A DNA stretch of 24,589 nucleotides from Methylomonas sp. (GTDB taxonomy: Bacteria; Pseudomonadota; Gammaproteobacteria; Methylococcales; Methylomonadaceae), in the NCBI GenBank assembly GCA_028688235.1, contig JAQTYP010000006.1, positions 1 to 24,589 of the forward strand, read 5' to 3'. Numbering within the stretch: position 1 is the first letter of the stretch; each line of letters opens with the position of its first letter. The position numbers and the translations under genes were made by a program. This document shows positions 15,548 to 22,644 of this stretch, piece after piece. Under the pieces are notes generated by a model, which had not been told where the DNA came from, searched no databases, and worked only from the letters and a program-made list of their open reading frames with translations.

Positions 15548-15997
15548 ATGAACAAGTTCGAATTACACCCGCGCTTGCAACAGGACTGCCTGAATGTCGG
15601 GCATTTTGCGTTGTCGCAAATTTTAATGATGAACGACAGCCAATATCCCTGGTTCATTCTGGTGCCACGGCGTTGTGGCATCGCGGAAATATACCAGCTG
15701 GAACAAGGTGAACGCCAACAGTTGATGACGGAATCCTGTCTACTGGCGGAAACGCTGATGCAGCTCTACCAACCCGACAAACTCAATATCGCCGCGATCG
15801 GCAATCTGGTGCCGCAACTGCACGTCCATCATATCGCCCGCTATCAGACCGACAAAACCTGGCCGGCGCCGATCTGGGGCAAGTTTCCCGCCACGCCTTA
15901 TACCGAGCAGGAGGCGCAGGTTCATATCGCGCGACTACGCGAACGATTATCCAGCGAACATCATTTCGTCCACGAAAATCACGACAATTTTAAATAG
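15548..15997 (+). CDS. HIT-domain nucleotide hydrolase/transferase
   Basis: The 149-aa protein has the histidine-triad motif VPQLHVHHIARYQ (residues 88-100; His92, His94, His95) followed by DKTWPAPIWG, the form seen in a proteobacterial HIT branch. The N-terminal half has the usual beta-sheet pattern with WFILVPRR. HIT proteins cleave nucleotide-phosphate bonds such as AMP-Lys or ApnA. The third His of HxHxHxx is replaced by Ile96. The start has no strong ribosome binding site. Its neighbours do not indicate a pathway. Confidence 0.9.
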   Translation: MNKFELHPRLQQDCLNVGHFALSQILMMNDSQYPWFILVPRRCGIAEIYQLEQGERQQLMTESCLLAETLMQLYQPDKLNIAAIGNLVPQLHVHHIARYQTDKTWPAPIWGKFPATPYTEQEAQVHIARLRERLSSEHHFVHENHDNFK

Positions 15998-16012
15998 CCG
16001 CAGATTTCAGGT

Positions 16013-16408
16013 TCAGTTGACTAAAAACTCGGAGAAAAAGACGTCGGTAAACCCCTCGCTTTTATGGATTTTTTCCAGCGATTGGGTCAGCATCTCCTTG
16101 GTCTTGATCCGTAAAGCTTCTCGTTGCTCCATGGTTTGCATGTCCGCGACATGCATGCCGCTAAGCATCATGATGATTTCGTGGCGCAGCATCGGCATGT
16201 GTTTTTTGACGTTTTCGACGGCCTCGGCACCTTCCACCAGCAGCTGAATATTGACCATCAAATATTTCCGGGGTTCGGCCAGGTTGACGGTAAATTTCGG
16301 CGCCATCTCCAGATATTCGATGACCGGGCCCTGGGGAGCTTCTTCCGACTTGGCAAGCCCCAAGACCGGTAACAACGACATCAGCACCAATAAAATCAGT
16401 TTTTGCAT
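16013..16408 (-). CDS. FliL-like protein with a cleavable signal peptide
   Basis: This 131-aa protein begins with a short signal peptide (MQKLILLVLMSLLPVLGLAK), with GAGGAA six bases upstream. The remainder resembles the FliL periplasmic domain: EMAPKFTVNLAEPRKYLMVNIQL, then MLRHEIIMMLSGM and a Gln/Glu-rich helix ending VFFSEFLVN. Classical FliL is anchored by a transmembrane helix at the flagellar motor. Here the anchor looks cleavable and no flagellar gene is near, so this is an orphan paralogue. It is divergent from nagZ. Confidence 0.82.
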   Translation of the reverse strand: MQKLILLVLMSLLPVLGLAKSEEAPQGPVIEYLEMAPKFTVNLAEPRKYLMVNIQLLVEGAEAVENVKKHMPMLRHEIIMMLSGMHVADMQTMEQREALRIKTKEMLTQSLEKIHKSEGFTDVFFSEFLVN

Positions 16409-16476
16409 GAAGGTTCCTCGATATAATGTGATCGATAATCAGACGGCAGTATATTCCATTTTTTTCGACAAACACC

Positions 16477-17493
16477 ATGAGAGCACTCCCCATCGGCCCG
16501 GTCATGATAGATCTGGAAGGCCCGGAACTGTCCCCTTTGGACAGAGAAAAGATCAGCCACCCCAATACCGGCGCATTGATTTTATTCGCCAGGAATTACG
16601 ACAATCCGGAACAAGCGCAGGCCTTGACCAAGGCCATACGCGACACGCGTAAAGGCGATATTCTGATCGCAGTCGATCAGGAAGGCGGCAGGGTACAGCG
16701 CTTTCAAAACGGCTTTACCCGTCTGCCTCCAGCCGCCGCCTATGCCCTGCAGCCTGAGCTGGCGGAAGCCGCGGGCTGGTTGATGGCAGCGGAAATATTG
16801 GCTGTCGATGTCGATTTCAGCTTTGCTCCGGTGCTGGATGTCGATTGCGGCGTCAGCGAAATCATAGGCAACCGTTCCTTCTCCAAGGATGCAGATCAAG
16901 CGGCAGAACTGACGGCCGCGTTCCGTCGAGGCATGCGCTCTGCCGGCATGGCGGCCACCGGCAAACACTTTCCGGGCCACGGCGCCGTTGCGCTGGATTC
17001 GCATCTGACATTGCCGGTCGATACCAGGCCGTTAGCCGAAATCCACAGCAAGGATTTGTTACCGTTCCAGCGCCTGATAGCGCAAGGGCTGGAAGCCATC
17101 ATGCCGGCCCATGTGGTTTATCCCGAGGTCGACACACTACCGGCCGGTTTTTCGAAAATATGGCTACAACAGATACTACGGACCGAATTAGGTTTCGACG
17201 GCGCCATCTTCAGCGACGACCTCAGCATGGAAGGTGCGGCCGGTGTCGGCGACTTCCTGGACCGGGCTCGTCTGGCCCAACAGGCCGGCTGCGATATGCT
17301 GCTGGTCTGTAACAACCCGTCCGCCGCGGAAAAAGTCCTGGACAAACTGCCCGTCACGCAAAACAGCGACAGGGACAGACGCTTACGGGCCATGCTTGGC
17401 CGGCACCAATTCGACCGTCACACCTTGTTCAAAACGGAAAAGTGGCAAAACATCTCCGCTCAACTTCATCAGTTAATGGAAGCTTATGCTTGA
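16477..17493 (+). CDS. nagZ: Beta-N-acetylhexosaminidase NagZ
   Basis: The 338-aa GH3 protein shows DQEGGRVQRF, the histidine loop GKHFPGHGAVALDSH (about residues 162-176) supplying the His/Asp acid-base dyad, and SDDLSMEGA with the nucleophilic Asp. It has no signal peptide and acts in the cytoplasm, removing GlcNAc from anhydromuropeptides in peptidoglycan recycling. An 8-base overlap couples it to the phosphoribosyltransferase. A nagZ next to methylthioinosine phosphorylase is also found in Pseudomonas aeruginosa. Confidence 0.95.
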   Translation: MRALPIGPVMIDLEGPELSPLDREKISHPNTGALILFARNYDNPEQAQALTKAIRDTRKGDILIAVDQEGGRVQRFQNGFTRLPPAAAYALQPELAEAAGWLMAAEILAVDVDFSFAPVLDVDCGVSEIIGNRSFSKDADQAAELTAAFRRGMRSAGMAATGKHFPGHGAVALDSHLTLPVDTRPLAEIHSKDLLPFQRLIAQGLEAIMPAHVVYPEVDTLPAGFSKIWLQQILRTELGFDGAIFSDDLSMEGAAGVGDFLDRARLAQQAGCDMLLVCNNPSAAEKVLDKLPVTQNSDRDRRLRAMLGRHQFDRHTLFKTEKWQNISAQLHQLMEAYA

Positions 17494-18031
17494 CGAAATA
17501 AACCAAGTAAAACGCGATGCAATCTTATTGCACGAGCAATCGGAAGTGGAAGCCGCCCTGGATAACATGGCAGCGGCCATCACCGAAAAACTGTCCGACA
17601 AAAACCCATTGGTATTGTGCGTCATCAACGGCGGCATCATCGCCACCGGCAAACTGCTGCCCAAATTGGATTTTCCGTTGACATTGGACAGCATACACGC
17701 CAGCCGCTACCGTAACGCCACGGCCGGCAACGACATTCACTGGCTGTTCACCCCCACCACGCCATTGGCCGGCCGCCATGTGCTGATCGTGGACGACATC
17801 CTGGACGAAGGCCACACGCTGGCCGCCATCGTCGATTGGTGCCGTGAACAAGGTGCCCGCTCGGTATATGCCGCCGCCCTGCTGGACAAGGACTTGGGCT
17901 GCGAAAAGCCCATCAGCGCCGATTTCATCGGCCTGCGGGTAGCCAATCACTACCTATTCGGCTATGGCATGGACTACAAAGGCTATTTGAGAAATGCGGC
18001 AGGCATCTACGCTTGCAAGGAAATACTATGA
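17486..18031 (+). CDS. hpt: Hypoxanthine(-guanine) phosphoribosyltransferase
   Basis: The 181-aa protein has the PRPP-binding motif VLIVDDILDEGHTL (about residues 98-111), with the acidic pair and Thr of type I PRTases, and the substrate-side GLRVANHYLFGYGMDY. VLCVINGGIIATGKLL is the first loop. It converts hypoxanthine or guanine to IMP or GMP. Its stop overlaps the next start (ATGA); that enzyme releases hypoxanthine, so the two act in sequence. Confidence 0.9.
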   Translation: MLDEINQVKRDAILLHEQSEVEAALDNMAAAITEKLSDKNPLVLCVINGGIIATGKLLPKLDFPLTLDSIHASRYRNATAGNDIHWLFTPTTPLAGRHVLIVDDILDEGHTLAAIVDWCREQGARSVYAAALLDKDLGCEKPISADFIGLRVANHYLFGYGMDYKGYLRNAAGIYACKEIL

Positions 18032-18780
18032 CACTCGCAATCATCGGCGGCACGGGACTTACTCGAATCGACGATTTACACATTACCGGCCAGCAAACCC
18101 TGGATACCCCTTTCGGCTCACCGTCGGCAGACTATGTTTTCGGCGAATTGAACGGCAAGAAATTGATCTTTTTGGCCCGGCACGGCACCCCGCACAGAAT
18201 TCCGCCGCACCAAATCAACTACCGAGCCAATATCTGGGGCCTGAAACAACTGGGCGCAACCGAGATCATCGCGGTCGCCGCGGTCGGTGGCATAAGCAAG
18301 ACCATGGCACCGGGCCATGTCGCCATTCCCGACCAAATCATCGATTACAGTTATGGCCGCGAGCATACGTTTTTCGCAGAGGACTTGCAGCATGTCACCC
18401 ACATCGACTTCACCGAACCCTATACGCCGTCATTACGCCAACGCATCCTCCAGGCGGCTCGCGATGCCGGAATTGAAATCGCCGCTCGAGGCACCTATGG
18501 CTGCACGCAAGGCCCTCGTCTGGAAACGGTGGCCGAAATAAAACGCATGGCGCGCGATGGCTGTGATTTGGTCGGCATGACCGGCATGCCGGAAGCGGCA
18601 TTGGCCAGGGAGCTGGATTTGCCTTACGCCAACCTGTCCGTGGTGGCAAACTGGGCGGCAGGAATCGTCGCCGGCGAAATCACGATGGCGGAAATAGAGA
18701 AGAACCTCGAAGTCGGCATGGATAAGGCGATAGCCCTGCTGCAAGCAACCACGTTATTAACGAAACCGAGCAGTGTTTGA
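18028..18780 (+). CDS. mtnP: S-methyl-5'-thioinosine phosphorylase
   Basis: The start at 18028 overlaps the hpt stop by four bases; an upstream ATG at 18013 lies inside hpt. The 250-aa protein has the MTAP/PNP signature IIGGTGL, FLARHGTPHRIPPHQINYRANIW, GREHTFFAEDLQHVTHIDF and TQGPRLETVAEI...GMTGMPEAALARELDLPYA. These closely resemble Pseudomonas aeruginosa MTIP (PA3004) rather than adenosine-type MTAP. It phosphorolyses methylthioinosine to hypoxanthine and methylthioribose-1-phosphate. It feeds the neighbouring hpt product. Confidence 0.9.
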   Translation: MTLAIIGGTGLTRIDDLHITGQQTLDTPFGSPSADYVFGELNGKKLIFLARHGTPHRIPPHQINYRANIWGLKQLGATEIIAVAAVGGISKTMAPGHVAIPDQIIDYSYGREHTFFAEDLQHVTHIDFTEPYTPSLRQRILQAARDAGIEIAARGTYGCTQGPRLETVAEIKRMARDGCDLVGMTGMPEAALARELDLPYANLSVVANWAAGIVAGEITMAEIEKNLEVGMDKAIALLQATTLLTKPSSV

Positions 18781-18785
18781 GATGT

Positions 18786-18811
18786 TTCCCTCGCCGGCCC
18801 GGGCGAGGGAA
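18786..18811 (+). terminator. GC-rich hairpin after the salvage operon
   Basis: TTCCCTCGCC (18786-18795) pairs with GGCGAGGGAA (18802-18811), a perfect 10-bp stem with a 6-base loop, six bases after the mtnP stop. No T-run follows, so termination efficiency is uncertain. Confidence 0.55.
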
Positions 18812-18836
18812 GATCATGTGCTTTATACGAATCAGG

Positions 18837-18856
18837 TCGACGAATACCTTCGTCGA
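18837..18856. other. Second hairpin between convergent genes
   Basis: TCGACGAA (18837-18844) and TTCGTCGA (18849-18856) form a perfect 8-bp stem with loop TACC. With the hairpin at 18786 it insulates two convergent transcripts. Confidence 0.45.
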
Positions 18857-18906
18857 TATGCGCACCCAATAGCGGTGATGGTTCTATTCGGCGCGCTTAA
18901 AACGTA

Positions 18907-19101
18907 TTATTTTTTAGCGCCACCGCTGTGAAGTACGTCGTTGCGGTAAGCTGAGTTGGAGGAGTCTTCTGCAATCGCTTTCTCGGCGGATGCGTATTTG
19001 TCGTGTTCGGAATTTTTCACCATATAAACAGCGCCTGCAGCTACCGCGCCAGCCATAACAACATAAAGAATAAAGTTGTCTTTTGTTTGTACTTCACTCA
19101 T
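18907..19101 (-). CDS. 64-aa single-pass membrane protein, unknown
   Basis: The start at 19101 (MSEVQTKDN) has AGGAAGG seven bases upstream; a frame extension to 19149 has no such site. One transmembrane helix spans about residues 10-28 (FILYVVMAGAVAAGAVYMV), followed by a charged tail (KNSEHDKYASAEKA...SGGAKK). I do not recognise the family. A perfect FNR-type box lies about 90 bases upstream of its start, at a distance that allows a class II promoter and a leader of about 50 bases. It may therefore be made under low oxygen. Confidence 0.7.
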   Translation of the reverse strand: MSEVQTKDNFILYVVMAGAVAAGAVYMVKNSEHDKYASAEKAIAEDSSNSAYRNDVLHSGGAKK

Positions 19102-19184
19102 TGTGTACCTTCCTGTTGATGTTGAAAAAAAATGGCGTTGAATAATCAACGGTGCTCACGATATCAAAATAAAATAAGCGTCTT

Positions 19185-19198
19185 TTGATCTACATCAA
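19185..19198. promoter_or_regulatory. Perfect FNR/ANR-type box
   Basis: TTGATCTACATCAA fits TTGAT-N4-ATCAA exactly. It lies between the divergent 64-aa membrane gene and soxY, only 21 bases before the soxY ATG. For the minus-strand gene a -10-like TATCGT (19163-19158) places the box near -40. For soxY the box would overlap the promoter or leader, so bound FNR could block soxYZ. Confidence 0.6.
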
Positions 19199-19219
19199 AA
19201 AATACAAGGTTTTCATTTC

Positions 19220-19678
19220 ATGCATCGCCGTATTTTCATTCGTCGCCTACTTTCGACCTCGATTGCAGCCATTTCCGGCTTGCTCCATGCCAAACAAGCC
19301 GCTGCAACCTGGCCGGCCGACCACTTTGGAAACGGCGAATTTTCGCTGCAGTTTCAACAATTGTTTGCCAACCAAACCATCATCGACAGCGACGAGCTAT
19401 TGTTAAGCATCCCCGATAGCGCCGAAAACGGCGCCGTCGTGCCGATCACGATCAGCAGCGATCTGGATGATATTCGGAAGATTTATATTTGGGTGGAAAA
19501 AAATCCGACACCGCTGGCCGCGGAGTTCGAACTGAATCGGTCTGCCATCTGTTATCTGACGGCACGCATCAAAATGGCGGAAAGCTGCCATGTCATTGTC
19601 CTGGCCCAGCAAGGCCAACGCCTGCTGCGCGCGCAAAGCTGGGTCAACGTGATGGTGGGCGGTTGCGGAGCGGGATGA
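19220..19678 (+). CDS. soxY: Sulfur carrier protein SoxY
   Basis: The 152-aa protein has a twin-arginine-type signal (RRIFIRR, then a hydrophobic core to about residue 29), as usual for SoxY, and a SoxY-like Ig domain (VVPITISSDLDDIRKIYIWVEKNPTPLAAEF). The C-terminus ends VGGCGAG, with Cys149 as the sulfur-binding residue of the swinging arm; the usual ending is GGCGG. It carries thiosulfate or sulfide sulfur in the periplasm in complex with SoxZ. Only soxY and soxZ are present here, without soxXA, soxB or soxCD. Confidence 0.93.
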   Translation: MHRRIFIRRLLSTSIAAISGLLHAKQAAATWPADHFGNGEFSLQFQQLFANQTIIDSDELLLSIPDSAENGAVVPITISSDLDDIRKIYIWVEKNPTPLAAEFELNRSAICYLTARIKMAESCHVIVLAQQGQRLLRAQSWVNVMVGGCGAG

Positions 19679-19992
19679 TGGCAACGATCAGCAAAATCAA
19701 AAGCCAACGCTTGGAACACTACACGGAAATCAAGCTATTGATCAACCATGCCATGGAAAACGGCAGAAACCGGGACGCCGCCAGCGGGCAACTGATACCT
19801 GCCCATTTCATTCAGGAACTGGTCATCGATCTGAATGGTGACATCGTCATTCGAGCCGAATTGGGCGGCAGCGTTTCGAAAAACCCTTTTTTCACATTTC
19901 GTTTGAAAAACGTACAAAGCGGCGACCGCCTCAACGTGAGCTGGACCGATAATCTAGGTCTGGGCGACAGCGTGGAGCATATAGTCGATTAA
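19675..19992 (+). CDS. soxZ: SoxZ, partner of SoxY
   Basis: The start ATG at 19675 overlaps the soxY stop (ATGA); a second in-frame ATG follows at once. The 106-aa protein has the SoxZ layout: EIKLLINHAMENGRNRD, IPAHFIQELVIDLNGD, ELGGSVSKNPFFTFRLKN and a final DNLG. It has no signal peptide because SoxZ is co-exported with SoxY through the Tat system. The pair forms the SoxYZ carrier. Confidence 0.93.
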   Translation: MMATISKIKSQRLEHYTEIKLLINHAMENGRNRDAASGQLIPAHFIQELVIDLNGDIVIRAELGGSVSKNPFFTFRLKNVQSGDRLNVSWTDNLGLGDSVEHIVD

Positions 19993-20045
19993 GAAGTGAC
20001 TCCAACCGACTCTTCTTCTATGACAGGGTATGATTCAATCGGAAA

Positions 20046-21038
20046 TCACTGCCGTATCACATCGGCACCCAGATTACGGGCACTGGCCACCATGAAACTC
20101 AAGTGATCGGCACCAAACCGACGTTGCAACTCGCTCAGAAGCTCGTTAGCCCTAGCCGGGCCATCGATCGCACAAAAACCGGTCGGCCCCCAGGAGGTTT
20201 GACCTATCGCCACCGCGCCCTGATGCCGCAACCAGCCCATGGCCGCCGCCACTTCCGAACTGGTAAATACCCCGCCCTGCACCGGTGCGAAATGCCTACC
20301 GACCGATTCCTGCAACTCGGTAATCACCTCACCGAACTGGACCAAGTTATGCTCGGCCAAGGCCGGCAAGGCTTGCATCAACAATAAATAACACAGGCGT
20401 TCGGCTTCCGACCGCGGAAAAGGCGGTAATCGTTTAAAGGCACTGACTTCCTGCTCGCCGTGCAAGCCCTGCCCGCGGCTATCGAAAGCCAGAATAAAAC
20501 GCCAGTTCTCGGGAACAGGCATGCGCGACAACAACGGTGGCGTCTCCGTCTCGAGCCCGCGACCGCCGTCTACCACCAAGCCACCCTGCTCGAATACCCC
20601 TATGCCTATGCCGGAACGCGCCCCTCTTTCGGTGAGCCTTGCGATGTCGCGCACCGACAAATCGAGTCCGTATAAGGCGCTGAGCGCCATGCCGAGCGCC
20701 AGAGACATTTGAGTCCCCGAACCCAAGCCGACATGCTCAGGGATAGCACACGCAATCGAAATATCGACTGGTTCCGAAAGTTGTAAAACGCTACACAAAT
20801 GCCGGGCCGATTTCAGCGCCCTTTCAGCACCGGGTCCCTTTGCGCTTAATGTATCGCTGGCCCTAAGGGTCAATTGGGTATTGATGTCGTTCAGCCCCAA
20901 ACCAATGCTGCCGAAATGCCGCCCCAGCGCCCCGCTCAAATCGATGAAACCCATGTGTAATCGGGCGGGCGCGATGACAGTGACTTTTTCGTAATGCGGT
21001 TTCACAACCTCGATTCCGTAATAATGACCAGTCGGCAT
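20046..21038 (-). CDS. mptG: Beta-ribofuranosylaminobenzene 5'-phosphate synthase
   Basis: The 330-aa GHMP-kinase-fold protein has APARLHMGFIDLSG, GRHFGSIGLGLND, PEHVGLGSGTQMSLALG (the glycine-rich loop) and ARSGIGIGVFEQGGLVVDGG, characteristic of beta-RFAP synthase. The enzyme condenses PRPP with p-hydroxybenzoate or p-aminobenzoate, the first committed step of (tetrahydro)methanopterin synthesis. In bacteria it marks C1-oxidising methylotrophs. Its ATG shares one base with the HAD gene's TAA, so it ends a four-gene coupled operon. No terminator was seen in the convergent space to soxZ. Confidence 0.93.
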   Translation of the reverse strand: MPTGHYYGIEVVKPHYEKVTVIAPARLHMGFIDLSGALGRHFGSIGLGLNDINTQLTLRASDTLSAKGPGAERALKSARHLCSVLQLSEPVDISIACAIPEHVGLGSGTQMSLALGMALSALYGLDLSVRDIARLTERGARSGIGIGVFEQGGLVVDGGRGLETETPPLLSRMPVPENWRFILAFDSRGQGLHGEQEVSAFKRLPPFPRSEAERLCYLLLMQALPALAEHNLVQFGEVITELQESVGRHFAPVQGGVFTSSEVAAAMGWLRHQGAVAIGQTSWGPTGFCAIDGPARANELLSELQRRFGADHLSFMVASARNLGADVIRQ

Positions 21039-21718
21039 TATAACGGATGAGGGCTACCCGCCGAGATAAAATCCGCCACTTGGGCCAGATCCTGCATGAC
21101 GTATCCGGCCTCTCGCACGGCCTTGGCATCGGCGGGCAGCAAAGAGGGAACGAAGATACAGGGACAGCCGGCGGCGACTGCCGCCGCAACGCCGACCGGC
21201 GAATCTTCCAGCACCAGACAGCGGCTGCATTGCACGGCCAAAACGTCGGCGGCCTTGATATAGATATCGGCCGCGGGCTTGGGGTGAACGACGTCGTCCC
21301 GACAGATCATGATAGAAAACACCGCCTCCAATCCGGAGCAGGCCAGACAGTGCTCGGCATCGATCCGCCGGCTATTGGTGGCCAACGCAAATCGCAAGCC
21401 GGCCTCCCGGAGGCATTCCAGCAAGGAATGAAATCCGGGCTTGATCGGCAACCCGCTACACTTAACCTGTTCACGCCAAATTTGCGTACTTGCGTCGAAA
21501 AAAAAGTCGATGTCGAAATCTTTTCCGCAATATTCCGTCAGACGTTGAGCGATGGAAGGGCCGGGCAAACCGGAAAGCGATTCGCAGAAACCCTGGCTCA
21601 AGCAAAACCCCATTTGCTGGGCGGCGAATCGCCAAGCTCGGAAATAAGTCGATTCACTATCCAGAACCAAGCCATCCAGATCGAAAATGACGGCAGCTAA
21701 ATCCAACGCGGCTTTCAA
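21038..21718 (-). CDS. HAD-superfamily phosphatase (beta-phosphoglucomutase-like)
   Basis: The 226-aa protein starts at TTG 21718, inside a TTGA overlap with the upstream gene's stop. HAD motifs are complete: DLDGLVLDSE (nucleophile Asp), ATNS (motif II), HPKP Lys (motif III) and LEDSPVGV (motif IV). A helical cap lies between motifs I and II, as in subfamily IA. The substrate is unknown. The position between a nucleotidyltransferase and beta-RFAP synthase suggests a phosphate-removing step in H4MPT or related cofactor synthesis (inference). Confidence 0.9.
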   Translation of the reverse strand: MKAALDLAAVIFDLDGLVLDSESTYFRAWRFAAQQMGFCLSQGFCESLSGLPGPSIAQRLTEYCGKDFDIDFFFDASTQIWREQVKCSGLPIKPGFHSLLECLREAGLRFALATNSRRIDAEHCLACSGLEAVFSIMICRDDVVHPKPAADIYIKAADVLAVQCSRCLVLEDSPVGVAAAVAAGCPCIFVPSLLPADAKAVREAGYVMQDLAQVADFISAGSPHPL

Positions 21719-22644
21719 CGCAAGACTCGGATATATTCCCCGATCGCTTCGCGACTGGAACCGACCACGATACGCCGCCGCCCGCTATCGTCGATTTCCA
21801 ATTGCCCGGCCACCTCCACGCGTTCGCCTGCCTTGGCTTGCCCGGTATAGGTCGCGGTAAAACAAACCACGCTATCGATCTGAGGATGATGCACCGCAAA
21901 TTCGGCCGGATAATCGAAACCGTAGTAGTCATCGACGACTTCGACCTGCAGCCGCACGTAGCCTTCCTTCCGGAAGCTAGCCTCATTTTGAGCCTGTGCC
22001 GGAGCCAATAAAGACAAGTCGAACTTGCGTCGATTGAATATCGCCTTATTGTATTTGCGCTCCTCGTGCCAGATATAATCATCCAGCGCAAAATCGCAGG
22101 CCCTGCGCCGATAGGCGCTCAACCAATCCGCGTCGTTCAATGCCTGGCATTGGTCCTTCGCGATCAGGGCCTGGATGATGTTTCGGGCCTGATGAAAAGC
22201 TGCCCGGTCGTAACAAACCAGATCGATATCCGAATTATGGTTTTGCATGCCGATCAAAATCGATCCGGTCACGCCGAAATGCTCGATATCCACACCATAG
22301 GCGCACAACAATTCGCATAAGGCCTGCAAATCCCTGATCACGGGATCGAGGGTGTCTTGTTGCAGCAACTCCCGCAAAACCGCCCGAGGCTGAAAATGCC
22401 GGACGACACGATCTTCTTCGACCGCATGCAGATGGCTATCCAATGCCGGCGAATAATATAAAAAATGGGGATATAGCCGGTGCAAATAGGCATTGGCATT
22501 ATCCGTGGACAATTTCTGCCATTGCCCGCCCAAATGAGCGTAACGTAAAAAACACCGTACCCTGCCCTGCTCGCGGCCGTCGGCTACGACAGCAAAGAGC
22601 AAACCCTGTTCGGCTTCGATAAAATCTTTGGCTCGATAAGTCAT
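21715..22644 (-). CDS. Nucleotidyltransferase-domain protein
   Basis: The 309-aa protein carries a DNA-polymerase-beta-like nucleotidyltransferase signature GVTGSILIGMQNHNSDIDLVCY (about residues 122-143), with GS and the DxD metal pair. The C-terminal part is a beta-rich domain (VCFTATYTGQAKAGERVEVAGQLE) resembling an OB-like fold. Proteins like this lie with H4MPT genes in methylotrophs and in archaea. Its exact reaction is unknown. Its ATG overlaps the TGA of the diguanylate cyclase gene and its own TGA overlaps the HAD start. Confidence 0.8.
   Translation of the reverse strand: MTYRAKDFIEAEQGLLFAVVADGREQGRVRCFLRYAHLGGQWQKLSTDNANAYLHRLYPHFLYYSPALDSHLHAVEEDRVVRHFQPRAVLRELLQQDTLDPVIRDLQALCELLCAYGVDIEHFGVTGSILIGMQNHNSDIDLVCYDRAAFHQARNIIQALIAKDQCQALNDADWLSAYRRRACDFALDDYIWHEERKYNKAIFNRRKFDLSLLAPAQAQNEASFRKEGYVRLQVEVVDDYYGFDYPAEFAVHHPQIDSVVCFTATYTGQAKAGERVEVAGQLEIDDSGRRRIVVGSSREAIGEYIRVLR

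Noticed and set aside
16422..16427. TATAAT between fliL and nagZ as a nagZ promoter
   Set aside because: The -10 is perfect but no acceptable -35 exists at normal spacing; left out as a feature.
19993..20045. AAGAAG/CTTCTT inverted repeat after soxZ as a terminator
   Set aside because: Stem of six AT-rich pairs with a large loop and no T-run.
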